Source: Amphiura filiformis (taxonomy: Eukaryota; Echinodermata; Ophiuroidea; Amphilepidida; Amphiuridae). Taken from it: a stretch of DNA of 64,000 nucleotides. The DNA lies in NCBI RefSeq assembly GCF_039555335.1, contig NC_092642.1, positions 20,030,382 through 20,094,381 on the forward strand. Direction: 5' to 3'. The first letter of the stretch is position 1, and the number at the start of each line of letters is the position of its first letter. The translations under genes were made by a program, and so were the position numbers. Below, one piece after another: positions 1 through 11,703 of this stretch. Under the pieces are notes generated by a model that was not told the origin of the DNA, ran no database searches, and saw only the letters and a list, made by a program, of their open reading frames with translations.

Positions 1-1
1 A

Positions 2-283
2 ATGAGGAAGTCTTCTGCAGGATCAAGAAGGGTTGGCAGCTCTGGCATGCTGACCTTTCATAGTAAGAAGGAAGAAAAACTTCATAAGATATTATTGAAA
101 GAAGCAAAGAAGGTCACTCCCAACAATCAATGTAGAAATTTTGCTTTTAGCACTTACCAAAGACCTTGTGAATGTCAATTGACAACTTTTTACTAGCAGA
201 TGCCAGTACCACTTTGGCTTCAAATCATTGTACATGGAGAAACTTTGTAGTCACCTGCTTCACAGCTGAATAAAATAAATGAA
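2..283 (+). other. possible 3' end of an unidentified transcript
   Basis: A 64-codon open frame starts at an ATG at the window edge and ends at a TAG near 194. It is rich in Lys, Ser and Arg and matches no family I recognise. About 75 bases after the stop comes AATAAA (269-274), overlapping a second AATAAA-like word, as in a polyadenylation signal. It could be the last exon of a gene lying to the left, or a chance frame. The upstream sequence is missing, so the true start cannot be judged. Confidence 0.2.
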
Positions 284-742
284 TCAATATCTACCTATGC
301 ATGTTATGTTTCCACTTGTAATTTCATGTTTAATTGTGTGTGTGATGTGCGATTCTTCTTTTTCCTGTATATTGATATAATAAGAATAATGATTAAGCAT
401 CATTAATTTGATATCATGCGCTAGTTTGTAATGTATGAATGTTGAATTGTATTCCAGTGTATGATGCGTTATCGCCTCTTCCATTGTTTGTCTGATTGTC
501 CTTTAATTTCAGAATTTCAGACTATTTCCATCTAATTAACTTATTTTGTGCAAATTTTGAGCAAGAAAGCTGGTTAAAATGTATTTTCAAGCAGAATCAT
601 TGTTTACCTGATAGCTGCTATCTACTGAAGATAACATTTGTGATTACAATGTTTAAAGTTCACTAAGTGAATGACCATTTCAGCTGGCAGTAGTGCACAC
701 CCAACAGCCATAATACATCCCAAATGCTCATCCAGTCACCTA

Positions 743-3247
743 CCTGGACAACCGATTCTTTAGAAATGCTTAGTCGCGCTAAAAAGTCGATCGATACATG
801 TTAAAATCAGCACAATTCAGAGATACACCTTTTTGCTATAAAATTAATTTTCTCGGTCAAATATAAAGCAATATTTTTTTTTTCTTCAGTAATGTCAGTT
901 AAAAACTTTGTGCTTGGATATACATTTTTTTAAAAATCCTGGTGTTAAAATTAAGCATCAAATTGTATCTTTTAGTGTGATATTTTTTTTTTTTTTTTTC
1001 CTTTTGTTCGCCCGCGAGCTTTTTACGGAATTGATTTTTTAGCGTCTCAAACTCATATAGTTTGCTAAAGAATGATATTTCCCACCTCTGTAAAGCACAT
1101 CGTGTGGGTCTATATATTATAGTTTTGTCAGAATTTCCGTTTTATTTTACCCTTTTTCCCTTCATGCTCTGAAAATGTCAAACTCGGTGCTTTTATCTCG
1201 TGTGCAACCAGCAGAAATAGTCGATATTTTCATTGTTGTCATCCAGGGCAATTTTCCATTGAAAAGCAAAGATCATGAAGATTGCCCGACTAGCGATTTG
1301 GTAGCCCAAATCCCCAATGAGGTGAATTTTAAAAATTTGCTCCCGTGATAGCCTGCAATTTCAATTTATATGGATTCCATGATTATAAAAACCATTTTGT
1401 CTGTCTGTGTGTTTGTTTACCTAGGTTAGTCCGTATTAAGAGACGCACGCTTGAGGTTCATGAAAATCCACGGTCCAAACCTAGAAAAATTAGCGTGTTA
1501 TTATAGGGGATTTTAATCTTCTGTCCCTCCTATCTCCATGTGAATTTTGTATGACCTACCCCCGCCCCCATCGCTGGTTGCCATTTTCATTACACCCTTC
1601 AGACTTGTGTTCGGGTTTCTGTAGAGATTCATCAGTGTTCGGGTTTGTTTTTAATTTGACATGTAGGCCTATATATAGGCCTAACCATATTTGTCATAAT
1701 TAAGCGCTATACCTAAATGTATAGCTATGCTATATATTATTATGTAATATCATGTACATGTAGGCCTATAGGGTGGGGTGGGTGCAGAGGTGTGTAAGGT
1801 GGGTAGTGGGGGTCTATGTAGGGAAACTTTGGTGTGGTAATCAACACACTTTAACCATGACTTTCAATCCAAGGCTTATTGTTGCCACAAATGTTTTTTT
1901 TTTTTTTTTTTTTCCTTAAGGTTATTTAATAAGTTTTTATAAACTTCCATGTTTAACCTGGTATTGTTTTGGCTGCTTCATTAGGGCCTATGACTTTCGG
2001 TGGGTTTCCAAAAGCAGTTTCAAACAAACACAAACAAAAGGCACCATACCCAGTCACCTTCATGACAATTGAAACACTACGTCAAGTATTAACATCCAAG
2101 TTATTCTGTTTTTAGGCAAGCAATTTTAAATAATTGCTTGAACAGGTGTTTGTTTAAAAACAAAAACCTGTTTAAGTTAACAATGAAAATGAATGGTTCT
2201 TATAAGGCACAATATCTGATGAGGAACTCAAAGCGCGTAAAGCACGAAATTTACAAACAAACATAAAAACAATCAATTTATAAAGATGTTTAAAAACAAA
2301 AACCTGTTTAAGTTAACAATGATAATGAACGGTTCTTATAAGCCATAATCTCTGAGGTTTCTTATAAGGACAATCTATTTCTGGCGTTTAAATAACGAAA
2401 GTCTGGGCGTTACGCCGGGCGTTCTGAAGGTTATTTCTTTGGAAGTGTGTTCCAAACAGTTTGCTTGATCATAAAACATACAGCGTAATATAATGTTTTG
2501 TAAAAGAAAGTTTTGTTTAAAATATTGCCCAATTGCATGTAAGCCTTCGGGCAAAGTTGTTTTGAGGAGAAGCAAATTTCAACACATTGGTCCGAATCAC
2601 TCACGTGATGATGAAATATCCTCATCGTGCTATAAACATGATCAGTAGTATAGGAGCGCTATTAGTCCTGGGAATTTCGTTGCTATATTGAAGTTCTGGC
2701 AACACTGTATCATGCCGGTATTCCTATTAAACCCAGGGATATCGATCCACAATGCTAGTATTATGAGCCTTATATTTCATGCGTTGATTTTGAAAAAATT
2801 TCAGCCGGTGAAAAAATGATGAAATCAAAACGTAAATTCTGACAAAACTATGATATATCGCTCACGGTGATGTGCGTTAGAAAGTTGGGAAAAATCCTTC
2901 ATTAGCGTACTATATTACTTTGAAAAGCTAAAAGGTTGATCCAAGAAAAGGCTCGCGGGCAGAGTTTAAGCCTATCAAAATCAAAAATCTTACACGAAAT
3001 GACTGAATTTCACGCCTAAGTTTAACACTAGGATTTGAAAAAAAAATAAGTATCAAGCACTACAATTTGACCTGACATTTACTGAAAAAATGAAAATGAT
3101 TGCATTTCATTTGGCCGAGAAAATTAATTTTACATTGAAAAGGTGTAACTCAAAATTTAGCTCGTTTCAACACCAAATTTGATCGTTTGTATTGCCACAT
3201 TAAATGACTGAGTGAGCCTTGCTAAACAAAAGAATCGGTTGTCCAGG
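743..3247. mobile_element. 2.5 kb element with long terminal inverted repeats
   Basis: The left end (CCTGGACAACCGATTCTTT, from 743) reappears inverted at the right end (to 3247). Beyond the tips the two arms keep pairing imperfectly over roughly 450 bases each (about 743-1190 and 2790-3247). Shared words include AAAATTAATTTTCTCGG, a GCCCGCGAGC block and ATAGTTTTGTCAGAATTT. The interior (about 1200-2790) has no credible ORF. It holds a poly-T run near 1894-1914 and a pair of short direct repeats. Such long imperfect arms fit a non-autonomous foldback-type or long-TIR DNA transposon. I see no clear target-site duplication; the flanks are CTA on the left and CTG on the right. Confidence 0.75.
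2145..2362. repeat. short direct repeat pair inside the long-TIR element
   Basis: A block of about 55-60 bases beginning TGTTTAAAAACAAAAACCTG and ending near GGTTCTTATAAG occurs at about 2150 and again at about 2288. The copies differ by a few substitutions and have a period near 138. No coding content. Confidence 0.7.
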
Positions 3248-3435
3248 CTGCTAACTGCATCTGTGAATTATTCACATTCACAAAGTCTTTGATAATGCAT
3301 GCATCAATCTGTTTGAACACTAGCTCTTACCACACTGTGTGTACTATCTAAGTTATTTGAAACTAAGATTTAAAATAGTGCTGCCTCTTCCACATATACT
3401 TTCCCACCATATGCACCAATCAATGTTACTTGTTA

Positions 3436-3748
3436 GTGATGAGCAAGCTTTGAAATAAGCGGGCACGGGGAGCAAATTTGCTCTCATAGAGCCAACAATT
3501 GCTCCTAGTCCTTGTACAATTCACATGAACCAGAAGCCATTTTCCAGAACAAATTGCTCCTGGTTCCAGTTTTGCACTTGATGCAGTAGTGCTGGTATTA
3601 TATGCAGGAAAGGATTACTATTTGAAAATTGCTCCTGTTTCTTCAGAAATTGCTCCTGGTTCTTCCAAAATCCCAGTGAACCAGGAGCAATGTTCAAAAA
3701 CAACTTTCTCCTGGTTCCAGTCTCCTTATTTCAAGGCTTGGTGATGAG
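3436..3748. mobile_element. hAT-type MITE with perfect 8 bp target duplication
   Basis: GTGATGAG at 3436-3443 is repeated exactly at 3741-3748. Between them lies a 297 bp element with 16 bp inverted ends: CAAGCTTTGAAATAAG on the left and CTTATTTCAAGGCTTG on the right. An 8 bp duplication is the hallmark of the hAT superfamily. The interior carries five or six copies of a TTGCTCCTGGTTCC-like word, one inverted (near 3680), probably sub-terminal binding sites or slippage products. No transposase is encoded; it would be moved by a hAT enzyme in trans. Confidence 0.85.
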
Positions 3749-5108
3749 AAGCATACTGTGCATTCCAACTGTATGGGGCAGAAGAGGCACCACTTCCCAT
3801 TCGACTTTAAAAAGTGTTTTAACATTTTTTTTTAGATTAAAATTAAACAAGGGAAGATTCATGTCACATTTTCATGAGTAGCAGTCATTTAGATCTACAT
3901 AATTCTGTCAAGGTCAGTGATTTAGACTAACATAAAATAACAGTTTTTTCAACACTTATTAATTTGGTCAATAAACACAAGAATACAAAGAATACAATAT
4001 AAAATCCACTTTTTTGTATGTATTTATTTTATTTTCACTAGTTTTTTCCTTCACAATTTAATCAAATTTACATACACATAATATTATTTTATAGATACAT
4101 GGTTTATACCTGAAACACCTTGCAGAAATTGTGACAGGTAAAAGAAACTTCTGTAAATCATGATATTTTTGCAGCATTAAAATTCTGCGTTGTGGAGAGA
4201 ATCTCCATTTAATATGGCAAATGAAATTTTCAGGAATCAATTGCACTCGCAAAATTCATGAAATTTTCATGCGCTAAACATGCTGTGTTTTATGCTAACT
4301 CTTTACCTTGAACCATGTAATTTAAAAAATAAAAAAAATTCAGTCAGGATCAAAGTGTTCCAAGTGAATGTTTTCAAAATTGTACACTTTCATTAAAAAT
4401 CAATGAAAAAAGATAGGAAGTTGTCAATTGAAATGAAACCACATTATGATGCTGCACATGTTTTTTTGATTCTTGTTGTGCTCCTAGAATTTGAATTCCA
4501 CTGAAATTATGCATTTTTTTAAACATTCATTAGAGTTAAATGCTATATTGATTAATTCTGCCACAATTAATATTTGTGACTATATCTGAGATGATTTTGC
4601 TCATATTGTGTACTTCATTTAGTATATTTTTAAAAAGCATACCATGCACTTTTTGCTGTTTTTCCATTTTTTGTTTGAGACAAACCCTTTTGTTTTTTCC
4701 CCCTAAAGACATATTATGGGCATTTCGTGATCCACAGCCTCGTCCCCCACCTTTTCACAAAAAGGTGGAGATTTTATGCCAATTGAAACCTCTGCACTGA
4801 CTACATAATATCCATGTTAGGAAAAATATGTATCCATTTTTGATGCTGACACAGCCATGAAGCGGAAATCAGAGGTCCTTGAAGACTTTGTAAAAAAACA
4901 AAACAAAAAAAAACACAATTCATGTTTTTCTTATGACTTCTGCATTTGGCATGGATGTGAATAATGTACAAAATTTGCATACAGTGATCAACTACGGCCC
5001 ATCTAGACATGTTTATAGATGACTACTTTCAAGTAAGTGGATGTGTTGGTCGCGACATTATTCAGAGTTATTCTGTGATTGTGCCCAGACTTTCATGGAT
5101 GAAATTAG
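3749..5108. other. AT-rich stretch without recognisable features
   Basis: Only short stop-limited frames are present, none with a recognised motif. Homopolymer T and A runs are common. I see no RNA gene, TIR pair or splice-bounded exon. Confidence 0.5.
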
Positions 5109-5172
5109 GGGTTCATTCATAAGATTGAGGGCATAAACAGCGATCATGCCCGAAATCCTATGAATGAACTCC
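5109..5172. repeat. short hairpin
   Basis: GGGGTTCATTCATAAGATT followed by GGGCAT pairs with ATGCCCGAAATCCTATGAATGAACTCC across an 11-base loop, giving a nearly perfect stem of about 27 bp. It is probably a minimal palindromic repeat or MITE relic. No target duplication was identified. Confidence 0.6.
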
Positions 5173-5467
5173 GTTTATACATACCCAACATTCTTAGCAA
5201 TTCAATACAGATGAAAATAATAAGGGTTTACAAGTTTAAATAACATTTCCATACCGTTTTCCTTCATAAATTGGAAGAAAATGAGTAGGCCTACTTGCAG
5301 GAAGCACTGAGCTCGGCTCATGAGGTCAACGGCCGGGTGTCAACGCGTGATACGCGTTATCTTTTTGCCCAGCGTGAGATGGGCGGTGACATGCGGCGTG
5401 TCACGAAACACTAGCAAATCGTGGATCGTGTTAATTGGGTTCCAACGCTGCGTGACGCAGCTTGTTT

Positions 5468-5977
5468 ATGCCCTACAAAAAAGGGCCCAAATCCAATCAG
5501 AAACATCGTTATATCTTGAGTATGTATGAACAAAGGGATATCTTTATAGGCAAGCCAGAGTTGAAGGAGTACAGTATACTAAACAAGTCAAAGAAGTGTA
5601 GACATCAGATACTGATGGAACATTTTGTGGAGTCAACTACTCCTAATACTGTTGCTCCTCACAATTGTTGCGGCATGTGTTCATTCAAGTGCAATTGGCG
5701 AGGGGATGGAATTTGTAGTGAAGTTGGTGGTGCTGGATATGTGTTTGGACCCATCAAGAAGTTGCTGTGTTCTTGCCATGTTGATAGGTTGTGGAGGGGC
5801 TCACTGAAACGGCATGTCAAGGACACATCAGTGCAAAACAAACTCTTATCAACTGCTGATAACAATGAAAAATGTGTGGGGACATCTTTGACAACTTACT
5901 GCGTCAATTCATCACTTTACCAGCTAAAGGACACCAAGAGATTTTTGGAGTACATTGAAGCATTGTATGTACTCTGA
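5468..5977 (+). pseudogene. RecQ-helicase-like C-terminal fragment
   Basis: This 169-residue frame, counted from the ATG at 5468, resembles the zinc-binding region after the helicase core of RecQ-type proteins. KCRHQILMEHF lies at about residues 43-53. It is followed by His-Asn-Cys-Cys at 65-68 and cysteines at about 71, 75 and 83, in the C-x(n)-H-x-CC-x2-C-x3-C style of RecQ-like proteins, where they would hold zinc. None of helicase motifs I-VI is present, so it cannot be an active helicase. The preceding 170 bases are more GC-rich and may include another exon or regulatory DNA. It may be a retro-copy or a fragment captured by a transposon. The family call rests on motif recognition only. 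Confidence 0.5.
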
Positions 5978-6495
5978 GAATATAAGTGGGCTGCTTGCTT
6001 TTACAAGAACTGGTATCAATACAATAAGTATTTTGAGTACTTTCACATCATTCCTTACGCTCATTCGTGGTGGCGCTGTTTGCAATAGGCTATTTAACGT
6101 GTATTACATGGGACCATTTAGCACGGCACTATTTTCTGCCATTGGGACTCCCCCACAGCATTTTCCGTTGCATGCAATAATCGGTCAAAACACTACCCAG
6201 TGATTCAAAATTAGTGAGAATATTGATAGACTCAAACAAGACCATGATGAGAAAATTGATAGACTAAAAATATTTCAGGTTCCCCCCTGACAGTTTTTAA
6301 GAAACTATTTTCAAAATATAACTTTGACATGTATATTTCTAGTCAGTCAAGGGCAATATAGGTAACACTCAATAGGCTGTACAGACGGACAAAAGCCGTA
6401 CCACTAGGTGAGTAAAGGAAAGGGAAAGACAGAATAAGGCCAGCATCTCAGAAAACTACATCTTGGATATGTGACAACACATGGAGGTTCCATTG

Positions 6496-6660
6496 GTAAT
6501 AAACAGGGACAGGTGATTTGCGCGGAAAAAAATAGTAAATTGCGCAGAACTCTTTTTTCAGTGCAAATCACATATCCCTGCCCATAGAAAAAAAATAGCC
6601 AATTGCGCGGAATTATGCGGAAAAAAAGTTCCGCGCAAATCGCCTGTCCCTGGTAATAAA
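6496..6660. mobile_element. 149 bp hAT-type MITE with perfect 8 bp target duplication
   Basis: GTAATAAA at 6496-6503 is repeated exactly at 6653-6660. The element between begins CAGGGACAGGTGATTTGCGC and ends with its complement GCGCAAATCGCCTGTCCCTG, so the TIRs are about 24 bp with few mismatches. The interior repeats TTGCGCGGAA-like words. The CAGGG tips and the 8 bp duplication fit hAT. The short length and clean ends suggest a fairly recent insertion. Confidence 0.9.
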
Positions 6661-6936
6661 TAGTGAAACTGTTAAACCATGCATAAGTCTGGACAATGTG
6701 AATGAAGCCTGTGCCACCAAATTGTGGCCAAATATTAAGGTTTCACCTTGTATCTTTGAAGAAAGGTGCTTTGTGTGATGATGCCATTGAAAGCGTCAAT
6801 GGTTGGATTAATTTGTTGGAAAACCCAACTCCAGCAAATGTGTCCAAAAAACAAAAAAACACTCAATTATCTACATCTGCAGGCTGCAGCAAAATGAGGC
6901 TATCATAAGCAGCCCTGAACGTGTGTAGAAGTCACG
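6661..6936 (+). other. interval with a short unrecognised frame
   Basis: A 68-codon frame starting at 6702 is open to 6908. The overlapping +1 frame (reading LDNVNEACATKLWPNIK) also looks protein-like, so this may be a frameshifted remnant of a coding sequence. I cannot assign a family. Confidence 0.2.
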
Positions 6937-7840
6937 CAGGGGTCGAAATAAGCGGTAGCCCGAGGTTTTTGTCGGGCTATTGGGATTAACATGTATCTCC
7001 ATGTAGCTATTGATACTCGCTATGTGTGTAAGCTCCACACATGCCTGTCAATTCACAAGAGTCCGATATTTCAGGAAGCAATCGCCATGATCACACAGAA
7101 TTCGTCACTCATTGAACATGTTGAAAGATTTTTATTCTTCTTTGATTAAATTCTAAATCTCAAGAAAAGTCTGGCAAGTTCACCTTTTTCGTTCGGTTCT
7201 TCAAAGATTCAATTAAACATTATGTAAACAGGATTTTCTGCTGTCATTGATCACTCGTTCGATGACTCGCCGCTCGCATCGGCCCAGCGCCATGTTTTAT
7301 GTTTACAAATTTTTCTAGATTTCTTTCTAGAAACGTTATCGTAATATTGTTTCTCTAAAATGTAAAAAAATAAATGCATCGCAGAACTTAAAATTTGATC
7401 AAAATTATAGCGATAAAAAAAGAGAAAACATATCTGGGGACTAGTACCTTGATTTTAAGAAAGTTATCGGTGTGCACTAGACTGTTCAGACACTGTTCCC
7501 ATAAAATTTGAGGAAATGTTCTGTGCAATTCCGGGTGCATCAAGCTAAAAAGGGAATATATTAAATGGCAGCGCCCTGAGCTGTAATGCTGTGCCCAAGG
7601 CTCCTACTCCACCACCAAAAAAGCCAAAGACTGATTAGCCGATGAAAGCGAGGCTCCAGAGTCAGGGAGTTTAACAGTAAGTGGCTGACTGAATTTAATT
7701 GGTTGGAGCATGATGCCAGCAAGGGGATGTTTTGTACTGGTTTTTTTTTCCGGGCTATTGAATTTCCTTCAGGGCTATCAGAAAAAATGGCTAGATAGCC
7801 CGGATGGCTATCAGGAAATGGTCCCTTATTTCTACCCCTA
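6937..7840. mobile_element. hAT-like non-autonomous element with a degraded right tip
   Basis: The left tip CAGGGGTCGAAATAAG (6937) pairs with CTTATTTCTACCCCTA at the right (to 7840). Both sub-terminal regions carry GGGCTAT / ATAGCCCG words in inverted orientation. The flanks share only a partial 8-mer (GAAGTCAC versus GAAGTGTA). Tip sequence and length (about 900 bp) suit a hAT derivative. No transposase ORF is present. Confidence 0.6.
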
Positions 7841-8568
7841 GAAGTGTAAAAAGAAGCACCTCACTGGGTCTAAAAAAATAGTTTGGCTGTCCTCCACCGT
7901 CCCTGTATTTTGAAAAACTGGGGTTTTTCCTGTGCAAAAGTATACCGCACTTAATTTTAAAAAATTCTCCAGAAGAATTTCATTTTTTTTTCTTTGAGAA
8001 TTTTCAGGTTGAAATGTATTTTGTTTGTTGAATTACCATTTGTTTGCATCTTAAAACAAGGCTATATATAATTCAATGTAGCTTTGACTTGATTTATGAT
8101 TTATCAGTAAAAGGTTTTAATCTTTAGCATATGTAATGATAGATGTGGTAAGAGTACCAGAAGTTCCTCACTTTCTTAAAATTACACATTTATTTTTCTC
8201 CTATGTGTATACAACTGGGAAAAATTGGATTCTCCCCCATTAGTTGAAAATAACATTCAGATTACACCCCTCAGGTTGGGGAAAAAATTTGAATTCCCCT
8301 TAAAACGCCCATCCCCTGCCATAAATAACAATCGCTCCTTTACTAATTCACTAAATGCTGCTAGACAACAACTCTCTTTATTGTTACAGAGTGGCGGGCA
8401 ACCCAAAATATGTAGTACAAAGATTGCAATTTTTAAATGCAAGAACTCCGGCATAGCCAAATGGTGGAGTGAAAAAAGCAAAAAAATGGAAGTCAACAGC
8501 AAAACAGTGCCAATCAAAATTGCAAGCTAAAGCTGATAAATTGAAATCTGTACACATGTGTTGGATAT
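7841..8568. other. interval without assigned gene
   Basis: A 101-codon frame (8225-8530) is open on the plus strand, but an 86-codon frame is open across the same bases on the minus strand. Neither has a recognised domain, so I do not call a gene here. Confidence 0.3.
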
Positions 8569-9638
8569 CGTAAATATTATGCACTTACTCTTTTGGTCGG
8601 GTGGGCGGAATCCCTATCCTTGGTGATGGTAGTCTTGGGTGGTATACGTAATCACATAGCCAATATATCACATCTCCTTCCTCCTTAAGATGAACACAAC
8701 TGCGTAAAACTTCTTAATGTCTTAACATGAAATAAAAATGTGCATAACTCCAAACAGTTGAACTTTTAAAACGTATATTGAACTTGTCACGGCAGATGAC
8801 TTGGAAATGCAGGTTGCAGGAAGACCTGCCAACATACCAAAAAAAAAACCTGATTGCTAAACAAGCGGCAAAGAACAGAGCAATACTGAACACACTAAAA
8901 GAGAAACTACCTGACAACAATGAAGGTGACAGCCTTAATGATTCTGGCCTGGATACCTCTTACAGTCATGAAGGTGAAAGCCTTAATGATTCTGGCCTGG
9001 ATACCTCTTACTGTTCTGAAGAAGACGTGGATGTGCAGGAGCCAGTTACATTACAGAGTCTATCAAAAAGGATCTATGTCATCGAACAGGAATCAAAAAG
9101 AAGGGTAGCCAAGGTGGACAATAGTATTGCAAGGATCATGCAGAACGTTGACATCAAATTTGTAGAACAAGCAAGGAAGATGGGCGAGTTAGAGGGGAAA
9201 CTAGGAGGTCAGCTTACAGAAGTGCTGAGGAGATTACCCAGCCCAGGTGCTAGCCCCAGTGCTTCCCCCAGTGTCAGTTTATACACACAGCAGCAGGTTC
9301 AACAGCCTATGGTACAACATGTGCAACCAGCGAAAGAACATATTTCCACTGGGCTTCTACCAGCACTGAGCGTGGCTGCAGCACTGAAGCAGCACACCGC
9401 TAGAAAGGCTGTACAATTCCTCTTAAAGGACATATTTGGAACAGCGCACCTCGCCCAGTCATCCTATAGTGGACCGCCAGCCAGTGCAAGACCGGCATTG
9501 GACAGGCAGTTGTGTAGAGCTATAATTACTGAAATTAGCTCTGCCAAGAGCAACGATCCGGAGTTAGTCAACATGATCAAACCGGAGCCCATACTCGTAA
9601 ATATTATGCACTTACTCTTTTGGTCGGGTGGGCGGAAT
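8569..9638 (+). repeat. copy 1 of a duplicated BEN-gene unit bounded by direct repeats
   Basis: The sequence at 8569-8611 (starting CGTAAATATTATGCACTTAC) returns at 9596-9638, so a direct repeat frames the unit. The fuller version of this boundary sequence, through CCAATATATCACA (8569-8671), also closes the second copy at 18636-18738. The core between the boundaries is near-identical in the two copies. Same boundary on both sides of two dispersed copies suggests a tandem ancestor or an element that carries this sequence as a short terminal direct repeat. Confidence 0.75.
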
Positions 9639-9641
9639 TAG
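8796..9641 (+). CDS. BEN-domain-like protein, copy 1 (uninterrupted)
   Basis: The first ATG in frame is at 8796, giving 281 residues. In order it shows a basic N-terminus, two tandem copies of a 16-residue acidic/Ser motif (SLNDSGLDTSY, about residues 43-74), a predicted coiled coil (about 84-145), a Pro/Ser/Gln-rich linker (about 148-180) and a C-terminal block (about 201-250). The block runs from RKAVQFLLKDIFG to a leucine-aspartate then RAIITEI, matching the pattern of BEN domains (DNA- or protein-binding modules in chromatin and transposon-encoded proteins). The last 11 residues come from the flanking direct repeat, so the stop may not be original. It may be a transposon-borne regulator or host gene copy; expression is unknown. 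Confidence 0.55.
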   Translation: MTWKCRLQEDLPTYQKKNLIAKQAAKNRAILNTLKEKLPDNNEGDSLNDSGLDTSYSHEGESLNDSGLDTSYCSEEDVDVQEPVTLQSLSKRIYVIEQESKRRVAKVDNSIARIMQNVDIKFVEQARKMGELEGKLGGQLTEVLRRLPSPGASPSASPSVSLYTQQQVQQPMVQHVQPAKEHISTGLLPALSVAAALKQHTARKAVQFLLKDIFGTAHLAQSSYSGPPASARPALDRQLCRAIITEISSAKSNDPELVNMIKPEPILVNIMHLLFWSGGRN

Positions 9642-11703
9642 ACTGAATCCTCCAGTCCTATCAACATCTACGCACGGTCATCGGGTTGTGCTGATGGTGA
9701 GGACTGAATCGTTCAGCAATCCAATATTGGTGCAGTGAAAAATGCTAAAATATGAATATTTAGTAGATTTTGATTACGTCATTGCTTTCAGCTACTATTG
9801 TGCCCCATTCTTCGTTCATGATGCTACCATGGGAATATAAAGACAAACGGAGCCCTGATTAAAGCCCGACATTTGGCTGATTTGGGTAGCTTTTGTTCGC
9901 GACACATAAAGCGAGCTTGAAAACAAACAGCTGAGTACCGATGCAGGGAATAAACCTCTTTGCCAGCAAATTTGGTAGCTGATGTTTAAAAAAAAAATCT
10001 GTTGCGTCCGACATTAGTAGTTTTTACAATTTTCCCATTTTTAAACCAAAATAATCAACTTTGCACGATTTTTAGTCATCATGGTGAAACTTTTGTGGTT
10101 TTGTAACATATTGAGTCCATTGCACACCGTCAGATCGCAATATTTAACTTGATTTTGAGAAGGAAAGATCGTCTCCACAGACCCCGCTCAGACCACAGTG
10201 ACATGGATGCACTGACTATGCACAGCCTCGGCGTTCACGGTGCGGTGCAGTGGCACTGGTGGTAAACAATGTAAGTATAAAAGCTGAAGTTATTTCAATT
10301 ATTTTCACGTGTAGTGTGCATGGTTTATAAGGCCATCTTTTACACCGTAAACAAGAGCAGTGTCGTGACTCATGACTGATTCACTCTTATATTGTAGGCT
10401 AGGCCAGGCCGGGATCAGGCCACAAAAAACATCAGTCATAAACAACCTGTATCAATGACAATTGATTTGATATGGCATGCACGCAGTTGAGCGCCAGGCA
10501 TTGCTGTCTAGATTTTAAAGCCGAGTGGTTGATGGTACGCGAATGATGGTACGCGAATGGTTGAATTTTCACAATACACTTAGTTATTGGGGTATATTCA
10601 AATAAGAGTTTCGGTTTTAAAATTCACGTTCAAATGCACGCAAAAGGCACTAATATTTGTACCTTTCTAAATCGTTTTAACACTTAATTAAGCTGGCTGA
10701 TTTTGTGAGATTAGCAGCGAGTAATATTTAGTGTCCATGGCGAGTGGAAAATCGCTCACTAGAAATTTTTTTTTGGGGGGGCGAGCGGTGGCGAGCGATC
10801 GCTCACCAAAAAAAAAATCAAACAACAAGGCCTGGGGTTCAATAATTATAGGTAATTATGAATGCGTATTACCTGCTCGAAAAATAATGCATATGCGCTG
10901 ATGCTGGTGCGTCTAATGCATGAGCCCCAAAGGGGAAGACAAAATTAGACGAATCGACATCAGCCAAGTGCATTATTTTGCCTAATTTCTCGAGCAATAG
11001 GGCCTAAGTAATATGTGTTTATTAATCTATTTCATACAGTGGCGTAGGGCCTACTGTGGCTGCCCCAACCCGGGGCTGAAGAAAATTAAATTTTGCTGCC
11101 CTTCCTCAACAGCCCGAAAAGGTTGACCCATTTTTTTTTTTTTTGTTTGAAAAAGTGAAGAGCAAAAAAAAAAAAAAAAAAAAAAGATTTCAGGTGCTAG
11201 CACCCTAAAAGCATTTTTCAAAAATTTGTATGCTTTATCAAATTTTTCTGCCTTTTTTATTTATTAATTCTTTTTGCCACCCCCTTTGTTTTTGTTTTTG
11301 CCACCCCTGTTTTTGCAGCCCCTTCAATTTCGCTGCCTCCTGATTTTACCCTGGGGGGCTGGCGCCCCCAAAGCCCCCAAAAATAAGCGCATGTCATACA
11401 CGACAAGAAAAAAACACATAATTTTAACTTTTTTTATGTAACAAATTATCACTCAAAATGTTGGAAATTAGAACCAAATATAAACCCGCCAAAAATGAAT
11501 CAATCCTATGTGACACGAACACGCATGAAACACTGCCGTAGACTACGCAGAATGCACAATATACACAATCAATGCATGTTTCATACTTTTCTGATTGGCT
11601 GCTTTGATAGGAGTGTATGAATGCTTTACGCTAGTTGTGCGTTGTGTAATGCAGGACTGGCGCATGATTATGTGAATTTACTGTGAGAAGTCTAGAGGCT
11701 CCT
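9642..11703. other. non-coding stretch
   Basis: No supported gene. At 10741-10810 a short palindrome-rich run reads GCGAGCGATCGCTC. Around 11040-11400 are alternating poly-T, poly-A and GGCGCCCCC words typical of old transposon debris, starting CAGTGGCGTAG at 11038 but with no matching right end. Near 10268, ACAATGTAAGTAT resembles a splice donor after a slightly GC-rich 100 bases; this alone does not define an exon. Confidence 0.5.

Noticed and set aside
8225..8530. 101-codon ORF as a gene
   Set aside because: Both strands are open over the same bases, there is no recognised motif, and composition is like the surrounding non-coding DNA.
11038..11400. hAT element starting CAGTGGCGTAG
   Set aside because: The left end looks familiar but I found no matching inverted right end or 8 bp duplication.
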